Assembly (NCBI RefSeq): GCF_937890665.1
Contig: NZ_CALADU010000163.1
Coordinates: forward strand, 1 to 22,037
Reading direction: 5' to 3'
Source: an uncultured Subdoligranulum sp.
Lineage (GTDB): Bacteria; Bacillota_A; Clostridia; Oscillospirales; Ruminococcaceae
DNA: 22,037 bases
Position numbers and translations under genes: made by a program. Below are positions 15,637 through 22,037 of this stretch, piece after piece (position 1 is the stretch's first letter; each line of letters starts with the position of its first letter). The notes beneath the pieces were generated by a model. It ran no database searches, was not told where the DNA came from, and saw nothing but the letters and a program-made list of their open reading frames with translations.

Positions 15637-16977
15637 TTACACAGTAATAATCATGCTGTTAAATGAGCGCGGTGCGAGCATAAAGCTCGTTACTTCACCT
15701 TCCAGTTCAATCGTCAGGCATTTTTCTTCATAGAACGGATTGAATGCTTCCACGGCATAGCTGCCATCCGGGTTACGGAAAATCAATGCATCTGCCGCCC
15801 AATGTCCAGCTGCACCCAGTCGCACGGCACCGCGTTGTACAGCATTAGAAAAATGCTTCATCACATAGAAATCCGGGTTTAAGGTGTAGTCACCATTTTG
15901 CACGGTAACCATTGCGTTCTGCGGGTCTCCCCACGTGCTGACGCCCCACGGTGCGAGAATCAGGTTCCAATACATATAGCTTTCTGCGCCGTTGCCAATG
16001 TAATGCTTCAGCATTGTCCACACATAGGTAGCATACTCCCACGTGTTGTCGCCAAAGCCGCATTCGTTTTCGGACTGCATAAGCCGCAATTCCGGCCACC
16101 AGCTCTCGAAAGTCCGCTGAATAGCGATTTTGCCACCCCATTGATAACTTACGCCTGTAATATACTGGCGCGCTTCATCGTCCTCCAGCACAGTATTGGC
16201 AAAGTAATCATAGTCCTCGGTGGCCCACTTATCGAAAATTAGACGATTATAGTCGCAACCGGGCGCATTGATTGTGCCGAGCCAGATTTCCGTATCAAGG
16301 CCGTCTTTCTTAAACGTAGGTCCGAGATAATCCCGGATGAATTCTTTCAACTCCGCACCGGTCCACATACAGGAAGGAAATTTCTGGTTCGCCACAGGCT
16401 CGTTTTGTACATGGATCTGGTCAATGGTAATACCTTCACGTTGGTATTCCTTTACAAATCTTGCAAAGTAGTCTGCATAGGCTTGCAGGTTCTTAGGCTC
16501 CCAAATCAGTTTGCCCCAGTTGTACACAGGAGGATTTTTCATCCATGTCGGCGGGCTCCACGGGGAGGCAAACAACTTCAAATCTGGTGCATACGTCTTT
16601 GCTTTTTGGATGTAGGGAATCAAGCGTTCCTTATCACGGTCAATAGAGAAATGCTCCAGGGCATAATCACCGGGCGTTTCATCAAGACTGTACCAATCCA
16701 TCGCATAATCGTTTGCACCGATTGGCATACGGCAAAAGTTCAGCTTGCAGGCTTCGGCATCCGCAGCAAACAGTTCTTTCAGCAGACTGTCCTGCTTATT
16801 TTCTGGAAGAGTTTTGAGGGCTTCATAGCCTTGCTCATTAAAACATCCGCCAAAGCCAAACATTTTCTGGTATTCAACGCCATTTAAGCGAAGATTCGCT
16901 TTTCCTTTTGCGGAGATGGGTGTTCCCGTCTGCCAAACCGCTTCTGGGGTCGAATATCGCCATTGAATCTCTTTCAT
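15637..16977 (-). CDS. Cytoplasmic GH30 glycoside hydrolase (first GH30 in the operon)
   Basis: A 446-residue enzyme without signal peptide. Landmarks: MFGFGGCFNEQGYEAL (about 39-54), NFCRMPIGANDYAMDWYS (about 80-97), FASPWSPPTWMKNPP (about 136-150), probable acid/base E193 in HVQNEPVA and probable nucleophile E303 in LMQSENECG. It differs clearly from the second GH30 around both catalytic sites, so it probably has another bond or chain-length preference. ATG at 16977 has an AGAGGT site, and the gene follows the permease stop by 12 bases. It is translated first among the three GH30 genes of the LacI-controlled operon and probably acts on imported beta-gluco-oligosaccharides. Confidence 0.87.
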   Translation of the reverse strand: MKEIQWRYSTPEAVWQTGTPISAKGKANLRLNGVEYQKMFGFGGCFNEQGYEALKTLPENKQDSLLKELFAADAEACKLNFCRMPIGANDYAMDWYSLDETPGDYALEHFSIDRDKERLIPYIQKAKTYAPDLKLFASPWSPPTWMKNPPVYNWGKLIWEPKNLQAYADYFARFVKEYQREGITIDQIHVQNEPVANQKFPSCMWTGAELKEFIRDYLGPTFKKDGLDTEIWLGTINAPGCDYNRLIFDKWATEDYDYFANTVLEDDEARQYITGVSYQWGGKIAIQRTFESWWPELRLMQSENECGFGDNTWEYATYVWTMLKHYIGNGAESYMYWNLILAPWGVSTWGDPQNAMVTVQNGDYTLNPDFYVMKHFSNAVQRGAVRLGAAGHWAADALIFRNPDGSYAVEAFNPFYEEKCLTIELEGEVTSFMLAPRSFNSMIITV

Positions 16978-16989
16978 AAAGCGTACCTC

Positions 16990-17853
16990 TTATTTTTCAG
17001 AACCCACAGTCAAACCGTTAATGATGTATTTCGAGAAGAAGATATACACGATCACGATGGGAATAATTGAAATTGCAATCGCCAGATACATAGCTCCATA
17101 GTTAGTAAGGTAAAGTCCTTTGATCATGGCAATCATAACCGGCATTGTGTACTTTTTATCCGAGGTCAAAATAATCAGCGGCCCCATGTAGTTATTCCAG
17201 CAGGAAACGAAGTTGAAGATACACATTGTTGCAACACCGGGCATAATGCAGGGCAAAACAATGCGATTAAAAATCTTCCATTCGCCGCAGCCTTCCAGTC
17301 GTGCAGCTTCCATCATGGAAAGAGGGATACTCTGCTCAATGATGCCCCGAAGGAAGAATACCGCAGACGCATTTGCAATACCGGGCAAAATCAGGGACGT
17401 ATAGGTATTTAGCATATTGAGTTTCAAATTCAGCTGATAAAAGCCGATAATGCTCAACTGACTGGGCAGCATCATGGAGGCCAGCACAATAGCAAATAGT
17501 GTTTTCTTGCCCTTAAAGTGGTACTTTGCGAAACCGAAAGCCGTCAATGCGCCGAAATAGCCCGTAAAGAAAGTAAACGGTACTGCTACACAAAGGCTGT
17601 TCAGGAATCCGCGCCAAATGTTGACGTGACTCTGCATCGTAGTGTAGTTTTCCAGCGTATTTTTTCCGGGTAGCAGATTCAGCTTGGTTACAATATCGAA
17701 GCTGGAATGGGTTGCATTCACAACAACCAGATAGAAAGGAACGATAGAAAGCAGCAACAAGGAAATCAGGAAAGCATAGATGATAACATTGGATATGATT
17801 TTCTGTGCTTTGTAAGAAGTCTGGCTTTTCTGATTTGTCACAGTATTAGTCAT
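16990..17853 (-). CDS. Carbohydrate ABC transporter permease (MalG/AraQ type), right operon
   Basis: A 287-residue membrane permease from MTNTVTNQKSQ. The first membrane segment is around IIYAFLISLLLLSIVPFYLVVV, and the EAA loop is MMEAARLEGCGEWKIF...LPCIMPG. ATG at 17853 is chosen over an open frame to 17910 because AAGGAGG sits 9 bases before it; it overlaps the stop of its partner permease (17846) by 8 bases. It forms the channel of the right import system with that partner. The following GH30 genes suggest beta-linked oligosaccharides as cargo, which is inference. No ATPase gene is nearby. Confidence 0.9.
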   Translation of the reverse strand: MTNTVTNQKSQTSYKAQKIISNVIIYAFLISLLLLSIVPFYLVVVNATHSSFDIVTKLNLLPGKNTLENYTTMQSHVNIWRGFLNSLCVAVPFTFFTGYFGALTAFGFAKYHFKGKKTLFAIVLASMMLPSQLSIIGFYQLNLKLNMLNTYTSLILPGIANASAVFFLRGIIEQSIPLSMMEAARLEGCGEWKIFNRIVLPCIMPGVATMCIFNFVSCWNNYMGPLIILTSDKKYTMPVMIAMIKGLYLTNYGAMYLAIAISIIPIVIVYIFFSKYIINGLTVGSEK

Positions 17854-18757
17854 CGTAAGCACCCTCCTTACTCTGCATAGCGCGGAAAGCAAACACACTA
17901 AGAATTGCAATTACAAGGAACAAGCCAACCGACATTGTAGAGGCATATCCGTAATTAAAATTCTTGAAGCCCTGATTATAAAGGTACATGGATGTCGTCA
18001 GTACGGACTTGTTGGGATCACCGGTTCCGTTCGTTAATGTTGTAGGAACATCAAATAACTGCATACCGCCAATAATCGAAGTGATTGTCATATAAATCAA
18101 GGTCGGGCGAATCAACGGCAACGTGATTTTTGTGAAGGTCTGAGCTTTCGTTGCTCCATCGACCATCGCTGCATCATAAACAGAGCCTTCGATTGTCGTG
18201 ATGCCTGCCATAACAATGACAGTCGTATAGCCGAACCACATCCACCATTGGATATAGGAAGTCATTCCAGATGTGAATGCACCACTATTAAAGAAAGAGA
18301 ATGGTGCGCCCTTTACATGGAGTGCCTGCAAGATGTAGTTGGCAACCGACTTGTTTCCGTCGAACAGCAAGTTAAACAGCAAACCAACAGATGCTGCCGT
18401 AATCAGGTTGGGCAGATAGTACGCAGCACGGAAAAATTTCATTCCGCGAATACGGTTGAAGGTAAACAGCGCAGATAGCAGCAGTGCCGTCAGCATCTGG
18501 GGCACAAAGTTGAAAATCCAAATGCGAATCGTATTCCAGACGGAAAGATAGAACACATCATCCGTCAGCAGTCGAGCATAGTTTTTCCAGCCGAGTGGCG
18601 TCATCTTGGCTAACCCATCCCATTTTTGAAAGCTAAGGATAAAGGTATAGACGATGGGATATAGCCCAAAAACGGCAAACACAATAAAGAACGGAGCAAT
18701 AAACAAATAGCCATACCGCCCTTTGTCTATACTGTTATGGAATTTCTTCTTGAACAT
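17846..18757 (-). CDS. Carbohydrate ABC transporter permease (MalF/UgpA type), right operon
   Basis: A 303-residue membrane protein starting MFKKKFHNS, with a first membrane segment around LFIAPFFIVFAVFGLYPIV and the EAA loop YDAAMVDGATKAQTF...LPLIRP. Ribosome site GGGAGG lies 8 bases before ATG at 18757. The gene comes after a strong hairpin (18780-18812) that separates it from the binding-protein gene. It pairs with the permease starting at 17853. Confidence 0.91.
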   Translation of the reverse strand: MFKKKFHNSIDKGRYGYLFIAPFFIVFAVFGLYPIVYTFILSFQKWDGLAKMTPLGWKNYARLLTDDVFYLSVWNTIRIWIFNFVPQMLTALLLSALFTFNRIRGMKFFRAAYYLPNLITAASVGLLFNLLFDGNKSVANYILQALHVKGAPFSFFNSGAFTSGMTSYIQWWMWFGYTTVIVMAGITTIEGSVYDAAMVDGATKAQTFTKITLPLIRPTLIYMTITSIIGGMQLFDVPTTLTNGTGDPNKSVLTTSMYLYNQGFKNFNYGYASTMSVGLFLVIAILSVFAFRAMQSKEGAYDD

Positions 18758-18779
18758 ACCTGCTTCCTCCCATAAGATA

Positions 18780-18812
18780 ATGGGCGGCGGCCAAGCATAT
18801 GCCGCCGCCCAT
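18780..18812 (-). terminator. Intercistronic hairpin between binding protein and permease genes (right operon)
   Basis: A perfect GC-rich 12-bp stem (18780-18791 against 18801-18812) with a 9-base loop. No U-run follows on the minus strand. It matches in place and geometry the hairpin at 5324-5356 of the left operon, although the sequence differs, and probably lowers read-through or protects the upstream message so that binding protein exceeds permease. Confidence 0.75.
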
Positions 18813-18841
18813 CAGGTCAGCCATTATAAATTTTTATCAGA

Positions 18842-20173
18842 TTAGTCAACCGTAAGCTCAGGATAGGCGTTCAGCGCATCCTTCTTGAACTGATCAATGG
18901 CTTCTTCCTTGCTCATCTCACCGGTAGCGTACAGCTTAGTATCAGAGAGGAAGAACGTGTTGAGCTGACCGTCATAGGCAGTCATCAGATCGGCAGGAAT
19001 TTTTTCCATCTGCTCATTGTAGAACTGGTACAGGTTCTGACCGCCCAGAACTTCTTCGCCTTCTTCCGCAGCAAGAGCCTGATCCGCAGACTTCAGGGAA
19101 ACATACTCGCCATATTCTTTTGCGTACGCCTGCTGTGCTTCACTGTTGCAGGTCACATACTGCATGAATGCCCATGCCAAATCCTTGTTGGGACTGTCCT
19201 TATAGATGCCGAGCCAAGTGCCGCCTTTCACATAAGGAACGGGACCTTGGCACAGACCCCACTGGCCTTTAGTCTTATCGGCTGCCGGTTTGACAACAAA
19301 CTGATAGCCCCAAGTCGGCAAAACATAGCAGAACGTATCGTCACTTTCCACAGCGGCGCTCCATTCGGGGGCCCACGGATCGACGTTCAGGTCATAACCG
19401 TTATCGGAAATGGTCTTTGCCATATCCATGAATTCGAGCATCGAATCATCAATGATGAGCTTGTCATCAACGACCCACGGCTGCTCGCGGTTGGAGAACT
19501 GCATATTCATAATGTCCTGCCAACTGGCGAACATTTTAACGCCCTTCTCACTGAATTTCGCAGCCGCGTCCAGCATTGCTGCATTGCTGTTCAACTGCTG
19601 GGAAACCTCGTCAGGATCATCGGTGCCGAGAACTTCTTTTGCAAGGTCGCGGCGATACAGGATAGAGCCCGGAGATGCCTGCCAGCTCAGGGCGCGGACA
19701 GCACCGGAATCATCGGTGCCAACATTCAGAACATATTCCCAGATGTCATCTTTGTACTGCCCGACATTGTAGGGCTCCTGATTCAGGTCATCCCAGTAGC
19801 CAGAGTTGACAAGATATTTGACATAGTCCGACTCACCGGTAAAGATGTCTGGTGCGCCTTGCCCGCTTGCCAGCGTCGGAGTCAGTTTGGTAAGGAAATC
19901 GGCATTCGGAACAACGGTAATGTTGACGGTAACATCCGGGTACTCCTTATTGAAGCCCTCAACAAAACGCCCCAGTTCCTCACCAGACGACCAGACCTCC
20001 AGCGTACCACTGAGGTTGCCAGCAGTTTTCTCCGCAGCGGCTTCAGACGATGCTGCTGTAGATTCTGTCTTGGATTCAGCAGTGCTGGTAGCCGTAGAGG
20101 TGCTAGTGCTGCCACAGGCTGCAAGAGAGACTGCCATCACAGCTGCCATTGCGGATGCAACAAATTTTTTCAT
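18842..20173 (-). CDS. Sugar-binding lipoprotein of ABC transporter, right operon
   Basis: A 443-residue lipoprotein: MKKFVASAMAAVMAVS with lipobox LAAC (C20 lipidated), a Ser/Thr/Glu-rich linker (about 21-50), then LEVWSSGEELGRFVEGFNKEYPDV at the start of the mature fold. Further solute-binding-protein features are GAPDIFTGESDYVKYL, ILYRRDLAKEVLG and DLAWAFMQYVTCNSEAQQAYAK. It collects oligosaccharide at the cell surface for the permeases downstream. AAAAGGAG precedes ATG at 20173. Only 45 bases separate it from the LacI-type gene upstream, with a small 6-bp inverted repeat (20201-20206 / 20213-20218) between, so both are probably on one transcript. Confidence 0.92.
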   Translation of the reverse strand: MKKFVASAMAAVMAVSLAACGSTSTSTATSTAESKTESTAASSEAAAEKTAGNLSGTLEVWSSGEELGRFVEGFNKEYPDVTVNITVVPNADFLTKLTPTLASGQGAPDIFTGESDYVKYLVNSGYWDDLNQEPYNVGQYKDDIWEYVLNVGTDDSGAVRALSWQASPGSILYRRDLAKEVLGTDDPDEVSQQLNSNAAMLDAAAKFSEKGVKMFASWQDIMNMQFSNREQPWVVDDKLIIDDSMLEFMDMAKTISDNGYDLNVDPWAPEWSAAVESDDTFCYVLPTWGYQFVVKPAADKTKGQWGLCQGPVPYVKGGTWLGIYKDSPNKDLAWAFMQYVTCNSEAQQAYAKEYGEYVSLKSADQALAAEEGEEVLGGQNLYQFYNEQMEKIPADLMTAYDGQLNTFFLSDTKLYATGEMSKEEAIDQFKKDALNAYPELTVD

Positions 20174-20218
20174 AATGTTCTCCTTTTCTATAATTTAATT
20201 CATGCGCACTCACGCATG

Positions 20219-21196
20219 TTAATCCAAAGAAATTGTGGAAACAGATTTTCCTTCTATCAAATCGGGCTTGACGAGCTTATTGATATGACCGCTTTTTCCG
20301 TCAAGTTCTTTCAAAAGCTGCTCTGCAAGCATTTCACCGATACGATAAACCGGCTGCTGCACGGTGGTCACGTGCGGGGTTGATAAAAGATTGTGTCCCA
20401 GCCCATCAAATCCTACCACGGAAATATCCTCAGGTACGCGCAGTCCTTTTTCCATGATGGCTTGGCATACGCCGATTGCCATTGTGTCAGTTGCGCAAAA
20501 TATCGCCGTACAATCAGTCGTCTCCAACAAACTCAGTGCCGCATCGTGACCGCCCTGCACATTGTTTACCGCTTGAAGATATGCATTAGGCGGTGGTGCG
20601 AGTTTATGTTTTTCCAGTGCGCTACAGTAACCATTGTAACGATCTTCCGTGTAGTCCTTGTTTTCATCGACATTAATCATGGCTACCTTTCGGTGCCCTT
20701 GCCGAATCAGATACTCGGTAATACTCTCTGCACCTGCAAAGTTATCTACATCAATGCAACTTACTTTCGGCAAGTTGGTATGCCCAAACAGAACTACCGG
20801 ACGATCTCGTTCACTGGCATAAGCATAAAACTCGTTGATTTCATCACGAAGTAAGCCTGTTACAATGTACCCATCGCAAAGATGTTCTTTCTTTTTATCT
20901 CGTAAAATCAGAAATGGATACATTCGTTTGCTAAGGGCATTACTGATACCAGCGATAAAGTGCATAACGAACGGGTTATTTAAATCAATATCGCTGGGAA
21001 TGAATACATCAATCAGCCCGGTACGGTTTACGGCAAGACTTTTTGCTGCTGCATTAGGAACATATTTCAGTTCCGCCATTGCCAGCATAACTTTATCTTT
21101 CGTTTTTTCCTTTACCAGTTCCGGCGTATTGATCACGCGGGAGACCGTGATGCTGGAAACCCCTGCTCTTTGGGCAACATCCTTCAGTGTACTCAT
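20219..21196 (-). CDS. LacI-family transcriptional repressor of the GH30 operon
   Basis: A 325-residue regulator. The N-terminal LacI helix-turn-helix is STLKDVAQRAGVSSITVSRV, followed by the hinge helix region ending NAAAKSLAVNRT and a periplasmic-binding-protein-like sensor domain with IDVDNFAGAESITEYLIRQGHRKVAMI, AIFCATDTMAIGVCQAI and VPEDISVVGFDG. I choose ATG at 21196, with GGAGGGG about 10 bases upstream. The open frame to 21295 would read through the operators and put about 33 extra residues before the DNA-binding domain. It heads the operon that it most likely represses, and the inducer is probably an intracellular sugar released by the GH30 enzymes. Confidence 0.92.
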   Translation of the reverse strand: MSTLKDVAQRAGVSSITVSRVINTPELVKEKTKDKVMLAMAELKYVPNAAAKSLAVNRTGLIDVFIPSDIDLNNPFVMHFIAGISNALSKRMYPFLILRDKKKEHLCDGYIVTGLLRDEINEFYAYASERDRPVVLFGHTNLPKVSCIDVDNFAGAESITEYLIRQGHRKVAMINVDENKDYTEDRYNGYCSALEKHKLAPPPNAYLQAVNNVQGGHDAALSLLETTDCTAIFCATDTMAIGVCQAIMEKGLRVPEDISVVGFDGLGHNLLSTPHVTTVQQPVYRIGEMLAEQLLKELDGKSGHINKLVKPDLIEGKSVSTISLD

Positions 21197-21224
21197 GTAT
21201 CCCACCCCTCCAATGATAGGCCAA

Positions 21225-21297
21225 GAAATGTTAGCGCTATCATTTTTGCTGGTAATATATAGCGCTAACTTCTCTTGAAATGTTAGCGCTATCATTT
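21225..21297. promoter_or_regulatory. Three LacI-type operators in the leader of the GH30 operon
   Basis: The near-palindrome TTAGCGCTAT occurs at 21231-21240 and 21283-21292, and inverted at 21259-21268. The outer two lie in a 21-bp identical direct repeat (21225-21245 and 21277-21297), 52 bases apart, about five helical turns. The central AGCGCT palindrome flanked by A/T is typical of LacI-family sites. All lie between the promoter and the ATG of the repressor gene, so binding would block elongation and could loop the DNA. Confidence 0.85.
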
Positions 21298-21305
21298 ACA
21301 ACTAT

Positions 21306-21334
21306 AGATTATCACAACGAGATACGCTTTTCAA
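21306..21334 (-). promoter_or_regulatory. Promoter of the LacI-GH30 operon
   Basis: On the minus strand TTGAAA (21329-21334) and TAATCT (21306-21311) are 17 bases apart, a good sigma-A type pair. The transcript would start near 21299, at the edge of the first operator. I see no other clear promoter in the seven-gene operon, although weak internal ones cannot be excluded. Confidence 0.65.
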
Positions 21335-21439
21335 TAGGGCATCGTTGTTTTCTACATAATTTATATGATAAGTGAATCATTTTGTGGCATTTTGCCAATG
21401 ACTTTTACTTTTCAAAAGAGACAACTCAACAATTAACTC

Positions 21440-22037
21440 TCATTCAAATAAATCCGCCTGAATTGTCGTTAGTGTTTTCCTCTCCTGACGGTAATCCTGT
21501 TCTTGCAAGTTGCTCTCTCTCAGCTGTTCATCAAGGTCATTGATTTTTCTTTCCAGCGATTGCGCAAGGTTGTTTACCTTATCAATTTCAACAGACTGGT
21601 CGATGCCCTCCTTTTCCAGTTTTGCCGCAGCGGTTCGGTATGCTTGAAGTTCCATGCTATGCTGATTGAAATACTCTGTTTTCTGATTTAAGGACTTAGC
21701 GACATACTCCATCCACACAGATTTGTAAGTCCTGCATATCTGCAAATGTTTTGCAGCGGCGGCATAGGCTGTTCTCTTCTGCTTCATTGCCGCAATTTCA
21801 TTCGTAAGTTCAATCTGCTTTTTGCCAAAATCATAGATAACCTTATCATAGTCACCTGCGGTGCGGATTTGATTGTTTACCATACCTTGCAGCATTTTAC
21901 CAAGAAATTTCGCATTTTCAATTCCGGCTTGGCGTTCTACCGCCGCTATTCTTCTTTTTAGATTCGGACTTTTAGATGTAGGATTTATAGAAATTCCCAG
22001 AATTTCAGAAAGGTGTACTCCTTGTATACTCAATCTT
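21440..22037 (-). CDS. C-terminal part of a relaxase-like mobilization protein (partial, 5' end outside window)
   Basis: The frame is open from the right edge to TGA/TAA-type stop at 21440 (about 198 codons visible), so the N-terminus lies outside. The visible part is almost all charged helix and coiled coil: KRRIAAVERQAGIENAKFLGKMLQ, then CRTYKSVWMEYVAKSLNQKTEYF...QHSMELQAYRTAAAKLEKEG and a final heptad-rich stretch LAQSLERKINDLDEQLRE. This layout matches the C-terminal tail of Clostridia relaxase/mobilization nucleases, where a YxxYxxxxxxxxFxxxHxxEL-type segment is common (from memory of the family). The nuclease domain itself is not visible. It ends 243 bases before the LacI gene start. 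Confidence 0.6.
   Translation of the reverse strand, partial: RLSIQGVHLSEILGISINPTSKSPNLKRRIAAVERQAGIENAKFLGKMLQGMVNNQIRTAGDYDKVIYDFGKKQIELTNEIAAMKQKRTAYAAAAKHLQICRTYKSVWMEYVAKSLNQKTEYFNQHSMELQAYRTAAAKLEKEGIDQSVEIDKVNNLAQSLERKINDLDEQLRESNLQEQDYRQERKTLTTIQADLFE

Noticed and set aside
19247..20383. Plus-strand reading frame (378 codons) opposite the right binding protein
   Set aside because: It spans two minus-strand genes and their gap, with low-complexity Cys/Arg-rich tail; not a plausible protein.
21197..21295. N-terminal extension of the LacI-type repressor
   Set aside because: It would translate the three operators and place residues before the helix-turn-helix; ATG 21196 has a strong ribosome site.
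21225..21297. Short repeats considered as a CRISPR array
   Set aside because: Only three copies, one inverted, uneven spacers and clear operator palindromes.

Overview
The window looks like part of a chromosome or integrated mobile island from an anaerobic gut-type Firmicute (Clostridia, perhaps an Oscillospiraceae/Ruminococcaceae relative). This rests on the style of the proteins: YesM/YesN-type two-component pair, lipoprotein sugar-binding proteins with LacI control, carbohydrate ABC importers without their own ATPase, AAGGAGG ribosome sites and Clostridia-type mobilization genes. The species assignment is inference.

Left unit (about 1-6870, minus strand): a catabolic operon in transcription order: lipoprotein sugar-binding protein (6774-5416), two ABC permeases (5299-4436, 4417-3593), a cytoplasmic GH66 enzyme (3581-1920) and a secreted GH66 enzyme with an internal CBM35-like insertion (1923 to beyond base 1). 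GH66 enzymes act on alpha-1,6-glucan (dextran), as endodextranases or as cycloisomaltooligosaccharide (cyclodextran) glucanotransferases. A divergent two-component system (7001-10377, plus strand) probably senses the substrate and activates this operon.

Middle (10445-11445, minus strand): a three-gene mobilization or conjugation remnant. It holds a sigma-factor-like gene cut by one in-frame TGA, a small unknown protein and a MobC-like ribbon-helix-helix protein. A long perfect hairpin masks the ribosome site of the first gene.

Right unit (11823-21334, minus strand): a seven-gene operon headed by a LacI-type repressor with three operator copies in its leader, then a lipoprotein binding protein, two permeases and three different GH30 glycosidases (two cytoplasmic, one secreted with two C-terminal beta-sandwich modules). 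GH30 enzymes cleave beta-linked glycosides; beta-1,6-glucan or beta-glucoside substrates are plausible. At the right edge (21440-22037) is the C-terminal part of a relaxase-like mobilization protein.

Taken together, two complete import-and-hydrolyse modules of parallel design (binding protein, hairpin, two permeases, cytoplasmic plus secreted glycosidases), one under a two-component system and one under a LacI repressor, lie among mobilization genes. The likely picture is a mobile glucan-utilization island. No import ATPase and no exo-alpha-1,6-glucosidase is encoded here, so both would have to come from elsewhere in the genome.
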